A DNA stretch of 64,000 nt from NCBI RefSeq assembly GCF_002101315.1, contig NZ_CP020777.1, positions 992,001-1,056,000 on the forward strand, written 5' to 3'. Source of the stretch: Candidatus Pelagibacter sp. RS39. GTDB lineage: Bacteria > Pseudomonadota > Alphaproteobacteria > Pelagibacterales > Pelagibacteraceae. The notes beneath the pieces were generated by a model, which was not told where the DNA came from, ran no database searches, and worked only from the letters and a program-made list of their open reading frames with translations. Shown one piece after another: positions 7,979 to 16,726 of this stretch; the first letter of the stretch is position 1, and every line of letters begins with the position of its first letter. The translations under genes and the position numbers were made by a program.

Positions 7979-9672
7979 TAAAAAAGAGAATAAATAAACT
8001 CAGAAGTAAATTTATAAATTATGGAATTGATGGATATGTCGTACCTAAAAACGACGAATTTTTTTCCGAATATTCTAATAAAGATAGGCTTAAATTTATC
8101 TCAAATTTCACAGGATCTGCAGGTTATGCGGTAATTTTAAAAAATAGAAACTACCTTTTTGTTGATGGAAGATATACGATCCAAAGTAAAATAGAGAGTG
8201 GTAAAAATTTTAAAATTTTAGATTATTTCAAAATTATTAATACAAGTGTTTTTAAAAATTTAAATTTAGGAATTGATCCTTCATTGTTTACCTCGAAACA
8301 AATTCAGAATTTTTTTTTGAAAAATAATAAAGTTACTATCATAAAGGAAAATCTTGTTGATAAAATTTCAAAAATAAAGAGTAAAAAAAAATCCTCATTT
8401 TACTCAATTGATAAAAGTATAACTGGCGAGAGCCATCACAAAAAAGTTTCTAGGGTCTCATCTTTTCTAAAAAGAAATAAATATGATTATCTATTTATTA
8501 CTGCACCAGAAAATATTGCGTGGTTATTGAATATTAGAGGATACGATAGTCCAACAAGCCCAATACCAAATAGTAATCTTTTACTTACAAAAGAAAAACA
8601 AGTTTTCTTAATTGTTGAAAAATATAAAACAACAAAACTTTTAAGTGAGAAAAAACTTAAACAAAGCCAGATAATTGATCCAAGGTATATATTAGATTTT
8701 TTCGATAAATTAAAAAAAGGAACTATTTTAATAGATGAAAAAACATGTTCTTTATATTTTGAAAAAGTAATTGAAAAAAAATTGAAAATAAAAAAAAAAG
8801 AAGATCCAATTTATTTTCTCAAGTCTATAAAAAATAAAATTGAGATAAAAAATATGATTAACGCTCATGTCATAGACGGAGTTGCATTAACAAAATTTAT
8901 TTACTGGATAAAAAATTTAAAAAAAATGAATATAACCGAAGTTGATGCTCAAAATAAATTAGAGCAAATTAGAAGAATGAACTCAAAATATTTATTTCCA
9001 AGTTTTAAAACTATTGCAGGTAGTGGAAAAAATGGGGCAATAGTTCACTATAGAGCTACCAAAAATAATACAAAGCTAATTAAAAAAAATGAAATATTTC
9101 TATGTGACTCGGGTGGTCAATATAAATATGGTACAACAGACGTAACAAGAACTATCTGCTTTGAAAATCAAAATAAAAATATAAAGAATATTTTTACAAA
9201 TGTTTTGAAAGGACATATTGCTGTTGCTCAAACTGATCTTAATAAAAAAAAAACTGGAAAACTTATTGATAAAGATGCGAGAAAATTTCTTAAAAAAGAC
9301 CGCCTAGATTATAGTCATGGCACAGGACATGGAGTTGGTTTTTTTCTGAATGTTCATGAAGGACCTCAATCTATCTCGAAATCTAATTCAGTAAAAATTC
9401 AAGAGGGCATGATACTTAGTAATGAACCGGGTTACTATAAAAAAGATAAATTTGGAATACGTATTGAAAATTTAGTATATGTAAAAAAAATTGGAAGAAA
9501 ATTAGGTTTTGAAAATTTAACTTTAGCTCCAATAGAAAAAGAATTAATCAATTTTAATCTCCTAACTAAACAAGAAAAAAACTATCTTTTTAATTATCAT
9601 TTAAAAGTTTACTCAAAAATATCTCCATTTTTAAATAGAAATGAAAAAAAATGGTTAGCAAGTTTTATTTAA
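7975..9672 (+). CDS. Xaa-Pro aminopeptidase family protein (M24B)
   Basis: This 565-residue, three-domain aminopeptidase P removes N-terminal residues that precede proline. It has two creatinase-like N-terminal domains (about 1-130 and 140-285), then the M24 pita-bread catalytic domain. The five metal ligands are visible: Asp in CDSGGQ, Asp in TTDVTRT, His in GTGHGVG, Glu in SNEPGYY and Glu in GIRIENL. The C-terminal tail of about 60 residues matches the long form of the family. It is translationally coupled to the helicase gene and its 3' end overlaps ligA by 8 bp, convergently. Confidence 0.92.
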   Translation: MIKKRINKLRSKFINYGIDGYVVPKNDEFFSEYSNKDRLKFISNFTGSAGYAVILKNRNYLFVDGRYTIQSKIESGKNFKILDYFKIINTSVFKNLNLGIDPSLFTSKQIQNFFLKNNKVTIIKENLVDKISKIKSKKKSSFYSIDKSITGESHHKKVSRVSSFLKRNKYDYLFITAPENIAWLLNIRGYDSPTSPIPNSNLLLTKEKQVFLIVEKYKTTKLLSEKKLKQSQIIDPRYILDFFDKLKKGTILIDEKTCSLYFEKVIEKKLKIKKKEDPIYFLKSIKNKIEIKNMINAHVIDGVALTKFIYWIKNLKKMNITEVDAQNKLEQIRRMNSKYLFPSFKTIAGSGKNGAIVHYRATKNNTKLIKKNEIFLCDSGGQYKYGTTDVTRTICFENQNKNIKNIFTNVLKGHIAVAQTDLNKKKTGKLIDKDARKFLKKDRLDYSHGTGHGVGFFLNVHEGPQSISKSNSVKIQEGMILSNEPGYYKKDKFGIRIENLVYVKKIGRKLGFENLTLAPIEKELINFNLLTKQEKNYLFNYHLKVYSKISPFLNRNEKKWLASFI

Positions 9673-11686
9673 GCATCTTTAACCAAGAAGATTGGTCTAA
9701 AATTTTTACACCTAAATTTTTTGCTGCATCGACTTTCCTATTAGTTGGTTTTTCACCAATAATAAGATAATCAAGTTTTTTTGTAACATTGCTGACTATT
9801 GATCCTGAATTTTGCTCAATTAAAGATTTTGCCTCAGAACGGCTCATGTTTGATAGTTTGCCTGTAAACATAAATGTTTTATTGCTTAATGGACCACCAA
9901 CTTTGGGCTTTTCTACATCTTTAACTTCAAGTAATTCATTCAAATTTTTTAATACCTTTAAATTTGTCTCATTGTTGAAAAAATTTTTAATTGAATTTAT
10001 CTGAGTTTCGCCTATTCCATCAATATTCATTAGATCATCAAAATTACTTTTTTTTGAGAGTGCTAAAAAATTTTTAAGTGATTTTAAATTCTTAGCTATG
10101 ATCTTAGCATTTTCTAAACCAATGTGTCTAATCCCTAGAGCATAAATAAATTTTTCAAAAGAAATTTTTTTTCTTAAATTTATCGAATATCTTAAATTAG
10201 CAACTGATTGCTTACCCCACCCGTCCAAACTTTCGATTTTTTTAAAATCAAGTTTGAATATATCTGGTGGGAGTTTGACTAAATTCAAATTCCAAAAATT
10301 TTCAACTATCTTTTTACCGAAACCCTCGATGTTAAAAGCTTCTTTTGAGACAAAATGTTTAATTTTCTCTATAGACATTTTTTTACACTCATATCCCTCA
10401 CTAGAGCATCTTCTTACTGCATCTTCTTTTTTAGTCGTAAAGTTAAAATCTTTAATAGTTTTTGATCCACAAGATGGACATTTAAGAGGAAAATTAAATT
10501 TTTTTGAATCCTTATTCCTCATTTTTAGATCTACAGAAACTACATGTGGTATTACATCCCCAGCTCTTTCAATTAAAACTGTATCATTCACCCTTATGTC
10601 TTTTCTATTTATTTCCTCTTCATTATGTAAAGTTGCATTAGAAACAACTACTCCTCCAATATTTACAGGATTAATTTTTGCTACTGGTGTTAATGCACCA
10701 GTTCTTCCAATTTGAATCTCAATATCATTTATCTTTGAAATTCCACTATTGGCTGAAAATTTATGAGCGATAGCCCATCTTGGGGCATTAGCAACATTAC
10801 CCAATCTTTTTTGAAGATTAAATTCGTTTACCTTATAAACAATGCCATCAATATCAAAATCGATTTCACCTCTTTTTTTTTCAATTTCTTGGTAATTAGT
10901 CATTAAATTTTCTATTTTTTCCAAGGTTTTATTTAAGGGATTGGTTTTAAAACCCCACTCTTTTAAATTTTCAAGATACTCATTTTGTGAAACTGCTTTC
11001 AAACCTTTTTCATGACCAAATGTATAGGCAATAAATTTTAATGGAATTTTTTTTGTTTCTTTAGGATCTTTTTGTCTTAAGGAGCCAGAGGCAGCATTTC
11101 TTGGGTTTGCAAACTTATTTTTTAATTTTTCAAAATCGCTATTTTGGATAAATACCTCACCTCTAATATCAATTTCTCTTGGAAAATTTTTTGACTTAAT
11201 CAGATGCGGAATATCTTTTATAGTTTTTAAGTTTTCTGTTATATCTTCTCCTTCTTTTCCATCGCCCCTGGATAGACCAGTTACAAATTTTCCATTTCTG
11301 TAAATTAATGACGCCGATATGCCATCTATTTTAGGCTCAGCGCTGTATATTATCCTAAAATCATTACCTTTATTTAAAAAATTCAAAATTTTTTTTTCGA
11401 AATTTATTAAATCATCCTCTGTAAAAGCATTACCCAGAGACAGCATAGGAACGGAGTGTTTTACTTTCTTGAAGACTTTGGATGGTTTAAAACCTACTGA
11501 ATTAGATGGAGAGTTAGTACTATTTAGAAATTTATTTTTTTTTTCTAATTTAATTATTTCTGACTTTAATTTATCAAACTCCTGATCATCAACTAAAGGA
11601 TTATTTAAATCATAATAATGCTTATTATATTTTTGAAATAATTTTATCTTCTCTAAATAATCTTCAAAAATTCTATTATTAGACAT
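9665..11686 (-). CDS. ligA: NAD-dependent DNA ligase
   Basis: This protein seals nicks during replication and repair, using NAD+. At 673 residues it has family length. Domains in order: Ia (YYDLNNPLVDDQEFD, about 21-35), adenylation domain with the AMP-lysine in EPKIDGISASL, RGDGKEGEDIT, OB fold with GRTGALTPVA, a Cys4 zinc finger (CPSCGS ... RCSSEGYEC), helix-hairpin-helix repeats, and a C-terminal BRCT domain (about 595-673, FMFTGKLSNMSR). It follows bamD by 3 bp and is the last gene in the long minus-strand division cluster transcript. Confidence 0.96.
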   Translation of the reverse strand: MSNNRIFEDYLEKIKLFQKYNKHYYDLNNPLVDDQEFDKLKSEIIKLEKKNKFLNSTNSPSNSVGFKPSKVFKKVKHSVPMLSLGNAFTEDDLINFEKKILNFLNKGNDFRIIYSAEPKIDGISASLIYRNGKFVTGLSRGDGKEGEDITENLKTIKDIPHLIKSKNFPREIDIRGEVFIQNSDFEKLKNKFANPRNAASGSLRQKDPKETKKIPLKFIAYTFGHEKGLKAVSQNEYLENLKEWGFKTNPLNKTLEKIENLMTNYQEIEKKRGEIDFDIDGIVYKVNEFNLQKRLGNVANAPRWAIAHKFSANSGISKINDIEIQIGRTGALTPVAKINPVNIGGVVVSNATLHNEEEINRKDIRVNDTVLIERAGDVIPHVVSVDLKMRNKDSKKFNFPLKCPSCGSKTIKDFNFTTKKEDAVRRCSSEGYECKKMSIEKIKHFVSKEAFNIEGFGKKIVENFWNLNLVKLPPDIFKLDFKKIESLDGWGKQSVANLRYSINLRKKISFEKFIYALGIRHIGLENAKIIAKNLKSLKNFLALSKKSNFDDLMNIDGIGETQINSIKNFFNNETNLKVLKNLNELLEVKDVEKPKVGGPLSNKTFMFTGKLSNMSRSEAKSLIEQNSGSIVSNVTKKLDYLIIGEKPTNRKVDAAKNLGVKILDQSSWLKMLK

Positions 11687-11689
11687 TTT

Positions 11690-12523
11690 CTAAAAAAGAC
11701 TCTTAATTTTACTTAAAATTTTACTTTTTTCTTTTTTATTTTCAGGAACTTTAATTTCAAATTTTCTATTAAAAATTTTATAAGTTTCTTTATACCACTC
11801 TCCTGAATTATAATTGTAACCTAATAACGAAGCATATTTAAGCGACTCCTTCTCCATGCCTAATTTGTAATAAATTTCTACTAATCTATGTATTGCTTCC
11901 TCTACATGAATTGTAGTCTCATATTCTTTTAAAACATTCTTGAATCTATTGAGAGCAGGTATCCATTTTTTTTTCTTAATATAATGTCTGCCGATATAAA
12001 CTTCTTTAGCGGCGAGTACATCGTCAATTAAATCAATCTTAAATTTAGCATCATAAGCATAATCAGTATTAGGATAATTTTTAATTACAAAATTAAATTC
12101 TTTTTTAGATAAAAGTAGAGGGGCCAAATCTTTTTTTTCACCCTCAATAGTTTCATAATAAACTATTGCTAAAAGATAATGTGCGTAGGCTTTATTTTTG
12201 TCATTGGGATAAGTTTTAAAATATCTTTTGATATTTTCGATTGCTAAACTGTAATAGCCCTGCATGTAATATGAATAAGAAGCCATCAAAACTGATTTGG
12301 GTGCCCATTCAGATTGTGGAAATAAAATTTCTGCTTCTAAAAATTTTTTACTTGCAGCAAAGTAATCACTCATTTCAAATAGATCCATGCCTTTCTCGTA
12401 GGCTGATATCATTTCTATTTTTTGGTCTGTCTCTTTAATTAATTTTATGTTTTTAGTTTCTTTGCTACATGAATAAAAAAATATTAGAGAAAAAATAACA
12501 AAAATTATTTTTAATTTGTACAT
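11690..12523 (-). CDS. bamD: Outer membrane protein assembly factor BamD (lipoprotein)
   Basis: BamD is the essential lipoprotein partner of BamA in outer membrane protein insertion. The N-terminus is a lipoprotein signal (hydrophobic 3-17, lipobox FYSC with Cys at about 20). The mature part is made of tetratricopeptide-like helices, with AYEKGMDLFEMSDYFAASKKF followed by further TPR pairs to about residue 230. The 277-residue length fits alphaproteobacterial ComL/BamD. It lies between lpxC and ligA, so outer membrane assembly and lipid A synthesis sit at the end of the cell wall operon. Confidence 0.9.
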   Translation of the reverse strand: MYKLKIIFVIFSLIFFYSCSKETKNIKLIKETDQKIEMISAYEKGMDLFEMSDYFAASKKFLEAEILFPQSEWAPKSVLMASYSYYMQGYYSLAIENIKRYFKTYPNDKNKAYAHYLLAIVYYETIEGEKKDLAPLLLSKKEFNFVIKNYPNTDYAYDAKFKIDLIDDVLAAKEVYIGRHYIKKKKWIPALNRFKNVLKEYETTIHVEEAIHRLVEIYYKLGMEKESLKYASLLGYNYNSGEWYKETYKIFNRKFEIKVPENKKEKSKILSKIKSLF

Positions 12524-12571
12524 CTAACGAACTATATAGATTTTAGATAAAATTATAAGGATGAATTTTAT

Positions 12572-13492
12572 TTATGCTATTGATCTTAGCAAACTTCTAT
12601 TTATTAAAGTATGAGGTAGTGTTCTTTCTTGAATTTCTATAATAGAAAAATTATCTTTATTACTGAATACTTCTCTCAACAAGCTATTAGTTAAATAATG
12701 TCCACCTTGAGAACAATTAATACTAGCTATCATTCTGTATCCACAAGTATAAAGGTCACCAATGCAATCTAGTATTTTATGATTAACAAATTCTTTTGAA
12801 TTCCTTAAACCTTCTGAATTTAATACTTCCTCACCTTTTACAACGACTGCGTTATCTAGACTTCCACCTTTGGCAAGACCATTTTTTTTAATTTTCTCTA
12901 TATCTTCATAAAGACAGAAAGTTCTTGATTCAAAAATTTCAGTCAGATCATCTTCATAAACATTTTTTTTATTTCTTTGACTTCCTATAATCTGATTTTG
13001 GTATTTTAATTCAAAATCTATATCCAGACTTAATTTTGAAGGCTCAATTGAAATAAATTTATCACCATTTTTAAATTCTATTTTTTTGTTGATTTTAATT
13101 ATCTTAATAGGTTTGTCACTTGGCTCTAAACCTGCTGCTAATATTTCTTCAATAAAAACTTTCGCTGATCCATCTAAAATCGGCACTTCCTCATTATCAA
13201 TCTCAATCAATGCATTATCAATTCCAATTCCAAATAAAGCCCCCATTAAATGCTCAATAGTTGAAACTTTCACTCCATTACTATTACTGATGGTGGTATT
13301 CAAAGCTGTATTACTCACATTCATAAAATTTGGGTAAATTAGATTGTTGTCTTTTAAGTCTATTCTTTTGAATACAATGCCAGTGTCTGGAATTGATGGT
13401 TTGACACAAATCTTAGCTGGTTTTCCAGAATGAAGGCCGACACCACTGAAGGATACTGGATTTTTAATAGTTTTTTGGTTTAATAAAGACAC
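12572..13492 (-). CDS. lpxC: UDP-3-O-acyl-N-acetylglucosamine deacetylase
   Basis: LpxC is the first committed, zinc-dependent step of lipid A synthesis. At 306 residues it has family length. Landmarks: SGVGLHSGKP (about 16-25), TIEHLMGALFGIGIDNA with a zinc His, VPILDGSAK, and the second zinc pair in NHKILDCIGDL, with catalytic His in GGHYLTN. Its presence indicates the cell makes lipid A. In most alphaproteobacteria lpxC follows ftsZ; here it follows the short ftsA-like gene, because ftsZ has moved. Confidence 0.95.
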   Translation of the reverse strand: MSLLNQKTIKNPVSFSGVGLHSGKPAKICVKPSIPDTGIVFKRIDLKDNNLIYPNFMNVSNTALNTTISNSNGVKVSTIEHLMGALFGIGIDNALIEIDNEEVPILDGSAKVFIEEILAAGLEPSDKPIKIIKINKKIEFKNGDKFISIEPSKLSLDIDFELKYQNQIIGSQRNKKNVYEDDLTEIFESRTFCLYEDIEKIKKNGLAKGGSLDNAVVVKGEEVLNSEGLRNSKEFVNHKILDCIGDLYTCGYRMIASINCSQGGHYLTNSLLREVFSNKDNFSIIEIQERTLPHTLINRSLLRSIA

Positions 13493-13555
13493 GTAGAACT
13501 TTTAGTATGGTAATCTTTAAATTTAAAAACAACAAATATTACAAGAAAATACAAG

Positions 13556-14257
13556 CTAGTTAAAAAAATTAAAGAATCTCTCAAAAAATCCTAATTTTTT
13601 TGAGTATTTGTTTGTGATATACACCTCATTTTGATTAAAACCATTTAAGATTTTTTGAGCCATCACATACAAATTATCATTTTTATCATCTAAAAAACTA
13701 TTTAAATAATCTAGGCTCAATATTTTATCTAAAGATATTTGGTATTTTCTAAGAACATCCTCAATAGTTTTTGAGATCCTTTTAGGTATACATATATAAC
13801 TGACTTCAATAGAAAGATTTTTACAATTTTTTTTTTCTGGTAAAGTTTCAAAGTAAGTTCCATCAATATAAAACTTATCAATCTTCATATGAAGAATATC
13901 AAGATCTTCTAGGGTTTTGTTACAGCAACTTTTTGCTTCTAATATTAATTTATTTATAGAATTAGAATTAATTATAATATTATCAAATTTATTTTTAATA
14001 GATAAACGAATTGGAAAAATATTCTGATGATCAATAATCAAAAAAACATTTTTGACAAATTCATTAAGTTTTTTTTCTACCTTAAAAATATTTTCATTAA
14101 GGAAATTGTCTAAAAAATCTAACTCGATTTTATTATTTTGATTATTTATTAATGTTTCTCCTTTATAAACGAACTCATTAGAAGAATTTATTGCAACAAT
14201 TGTAAATTTATTAACCCCTAAAAAAAGAAAAATCTTATTTTCTAAATTATTTACCAT
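13556..14257 (-). CDS. Short FtsA-like protein (domains 1A/1C only, no ATPase half)
   Basis: It occupies the ftsA slot between ftsQ and lpxC but has only 233 residues, against about 410 for FtsA. Residues 1-80 resemble the start of subdomain 1A. Residues about 80-165 resemble the 1C (SHS2) subdomain, including the stretch LHMKIDKFYIDGTYFE. Residues 221-233 (KLGFFERFFNFFN) look like the C-terminal membrane-targeting amphipathic helix of FtsA. The second phosphate-binding motif (DIGGGTT-like) and the whole 2A/2B half are missing. It overlaps ftsQ by 11 bp, so it is retained in the operon. I infer a membrane tether or FtsZ/FtsN contact without ATP-driven polymerisation. Similarity is weak, so the family call is mainly positional. 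Confidence 0.6.
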   Translation of the reverse strand: MVNNLENKIFLFLGVNKFTIVAINSSNEFVYKGETLINNQNNKIELDFLDNFLNENIFKVEKKLNEFVKNVFLIIDHQNIFPIRLSIKNKFDNIIINSNSINKLILEAKSCCNKTLEDLDILHMKIDKFYIDGTYFETLPEKKNCKNLSIEVSYICIPKRISKTIEDVLRKYQISLDKILSLDYLNSFLDDKNDNLYVMAQKILNGFNQNEVYITNKYSKKLGFFERFFNFFN

Positions 14258-14921
14258 CTAATATTATTTGATCTTTTTGACGGAAATCAATTACTATTTC
14301 GTTCTTGAATTTATCTTCATTAGATAAACGAACAAACAAGTTTAGATCTTTTTTTACATCATTTCTTGATAATTTTATAAAATATCCCTCTGATGTTTCA
14401 ATATCCCATCTTTTTGATTTAAAATAATAAAGTTTTATTATTTTTTTAAAATCAAAGTTTGATTTATCAACTTCATTCTTAAAATTTAGAAATTCTTCAA
14501 CATTTAGATCACCGAACACAAATGGCAAACTAGAACTTGAAAAATCATTCAGAATTAATTTTCCATTTGATCCAATAAAATAATTTGAACCATTTTTTTT
14601 TGTTTGTGCAAGTATTTTTGTTTCCTTTATAAATATTCTTAAAGTTGAAGGATAATTTTTAAAAATTTCAAAATGCTCAATAATATTAATTGAATCAATT
14701 TTTTTTTTTAAATATTGTTTATCTATATGAAAAATATTTTTAAAATTTGCATCATTAATAATACTTTCAATTTTTTTTCTTTCATCTAGATTGAGACCAA
14801 TAATCTCTATTTTATTGATTTTTGGAAAATTAAAATTCACCAATGAAATATTGTTTATTGATACAAGGAAACAAAATAGTAATAAGTAAATTATAATTTT
14901 TTTACTTATTAATAGATGCAT
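14247..14921 (-). CDS. ftsQ: Cell division protein FtsQ (POTRA domain)
   Basis: FtsQ joins FtsB/FtsL in the divisome. The 224-residue protein has a short cytoplasmic N-terminus, one transmembrane helix (about 8-26), then a POTRA domain (INKIEIIGLNLDERKKIESII, about 36-56) and a beta region ending IVIDFRQKDQIIL, typical of FtsQ. It is shorter than most, mainly because the cytoplasmic N-terminus is reduced. It overlaps ddl by 20 bp upstream and the short ftsA-like gene by 11 bp downstream, the usual ddl-ftsQ-ftsA order. Confidence 0.85.
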   Translation of the reverse strand: MHLLISKKIIIYLLLFCFLVSINNISLVNFNFPKINKIEIIGLNLDERKKIESIINDANFKNIFHIDKQYLKKKIDSINIIEHFEIFKNYPSTLRIFIKETKILAQTKKNGSNYFIGSNGKLILNDFSSSSLPFVFGDLNVEEFLNFKNEVDKSNFDFKKIIKLYYFKSKRWDIETSEGYFIKLSRNDVKKDLNLFVRLSNEDKFKNEIVIDFRQKDQIILDGK

Positions 14922-15816
14922 CTTTTAAAATTAACTTAATTAGATTTATGAAATTAATTCCAATATACGCTGATATCTCTGGAACTAAAGATAGTTTTGT
15001 CATACCAGGCTGTGTATTAATTTCTAAAAGATAAAATTTACCCTTAAAAAATTTAAAATCTGATCTTGTAACTCCTCTACATCCCATCAAATTATGTGCT
15101 TTTAAAGTTATGTTCATAAGAGCTTTGTATTTTTTTTTTGGTAAATCTACTGGAATAATATGTTCTGTCTTAGCATTAGAATTATACTTTGCTTGATAAT
15201 CATAAAATTTTCTCTTAGGTTTTAGCTCGATCGCTCCAAGTTTCTTTTTACCAATTATGGCTGATTGAATTTCTCGTCCTGGAATAAATTGTTCAATCAT
15301 TACTTTTTTGTAATCTTTTAAGAATTTTAAGTTTTTTAACAAATTATTTTTAGTGCAGATGTACACATTCACACTAGAGCCTTCATTAATTGGTTTAATT
15401 ACAACTGGAAAATTAAATTTTTTTTTTACAAAACTTATGAGTTCCTTATTCGTTTTATTAAAATTATAAATAAAATATTTAGGTGTCAAAATTTTATTTT
15501 TTAAAAATATTTTTTTCGAAATTTCTTTATCCATTGCCTTGGCAGAGGCAATAACACCTGAATGAGTATAAGGTATTCCTACTGTTTCTAAGATTGTTTG
15601 TATATATCCATCTTCACCAAACTGACCATGTAGAGCATTAAAGATACAATTAGGTTTAAAGTCTTTTATTTCAGATAGTAAATCTTTATTGGGTTCACAT
15701 GATCTTACCAGATAATTATTTTTTTTTAGTTCTTTAGCAACCTGTTTTCCAGTCTCTAAGCTAATCATTCTTTCCTTAGAAATACCACCAGAAATTATCA
15801 AAATTTTTTTTTTCAA
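14902..15816 (-). CDS. ddl: D-alanine--D-alanine ligase
   Basis: This enzyme makes the D-Ala-D-Ala dipeptide for the peptidoglycan stem. It is an ATP-grasp enzyme of 304 residues. Visible blocks: SGGISKERMISLETG (9-23), NALHGQFGEDG (about 59-69), ATP-binding VVIKPINEGSSVNV, EQFIPGREI and metal-binding LLEINTQPGMT near the C-terminus. It sits 1 bp after murB and overlaps ftsQ. Confidence 0.95.
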   Translation of the reverse strand: MKKKILIISGGISKERMISLETGKQVAKELKKNNYLVRSCEPNKDLLSEIKDFKPNCIFNALHGQFGEDGYIQTILETVGIPYTHSGVIASAKAMDKEISKKIFLKNKILTPKYFIYNFNKTNKELISFVKKKFNFPVVIKPINEGSSVNVYICTKNNLLKNLKFLKDYKKVMIEQFIPGREIQSAIIGKKKLGAIELKPKRKFYDYQAKYNSNAKTEHIIPVDLPKKKYKALMNITLKAHNLMGCRGVTRSDFKFFKGKFYLLEINTQPGMTKLSLVPEISAYIGINFINLIKLILKDASINK

Positions 15817-15817
15817 A

Positions 15818-16726
15818 TTATTCCAATATCTTAATTTCTTTATCTAATTTTATACCAGTTTTTTCTAAAACTTTTTTGGAAACAAAATCAATTAATTTTT
15901 TCATATCATTAAATGTTGCATTGCCTTTATTTACAAAAAAATTTGAGTGTTTTTCTGATATATGTGCATCACCAAATTTAGTGTCAATAGAAACTGACTC
16001 TCTTATCAACTCCCAAACTTTTTTATTCGTTTGATTTATTGGGTTTTTAAAAGTACTTCCACCCGTTTTAATTTTCATTGGCTGATTTTTCTCTTTCAAA
16101 GATTTCATTTTTTTAACTTCACTATTTACTTTGCTATAATCACTTTTTACCCCCTTAAAAGAAGCACTTAAAAAAATTAGGTCCTCAGGCAAATCGTTGT
16201 TTCTATAATCAAAATTGATTTCATTTGACGGAATAGTTAATAAATTCCCTTTTTTATTAATTGCTTGAATTGAAAGGAGAATATCTTTGAATTCTTTACC
16301 AAAACATCCAGCATTCATCTTAATTCCTCCTCCAATTGACCCGGGAATACAGGATAAAAATTCAAACCCACTCAAATGATTCTCAGTTGCAAACTCAGAT
16401 AAACTTTTATCTAAAACGGCACTACCAGAAATGATTACATCTTCCTTCAATAAAGATATTCGATTAAAATTTTTACTAAGCTTTATTACAACTCCATCAA
16501 AAATACTGTCCGAAATTAAAGTGTTAGATCCTGCACCGATAACAAAGATTTTTTCCTTATTATCGAGTAATTTTAAAAACTTGATTAAATCCTTTAAGTT
16601 TTCAGCCTTATAAAAAACTTTTGACTTTCCTCCAATGTTAAACCAATTTTTTTTCTTTAAATCTTGATCATAAATTATATTTTTATCAAAATCTTTTAGT
16701 AAATTCTTAAGCTGTGGTATTTGCAT
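15818..16726 (-). CDS. murB: UDP-N-acetylenolpyruvoylglucosamine reductase
   Basis: This FAD enzyme reduces UDP-GlcNAc-enolpyruvate to UDP-MurNAc with NADPH. At 302 residues it is the short type II form. FAD-binding motifs are NWFNIGGKSKVF (about 26-37) and GAGSNTLI (about 63-70); GCFGKEF and GGSTFKNP (catalytic Ser region) follow, and the C-terminus carries the HSNFFVNKGNAT block. Its start abuts the murC stop. Confidence 0.95.
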   Translation of the reverse strand: MQIPQLKNLLKDFDKNIIYDQDLKKKNWFNIGGKSKVFYKAENLKDLIKFLKLLDNKEKIFVIGAGSNTLISDSIFDGVVIKLSKNFNRISLLKEDVIISGSAVLDKSLSEFATENHLSGFEFLSCIPGSIGGGIKMNAGCFGKEFKDILLSIQAINKKGNLLTIPSNEINFDYRNNDLPEDLIFLSASFKGVKSDYSKVNSEVKKMKSLKEKNQPMKIKTGGSTFKNPINQTNKKVWELIRESVSIDTKFGDAHISEKHSNFFVNKGNATFNDMKKLIDFVSKKVLEKTGIKLDKEIKILE

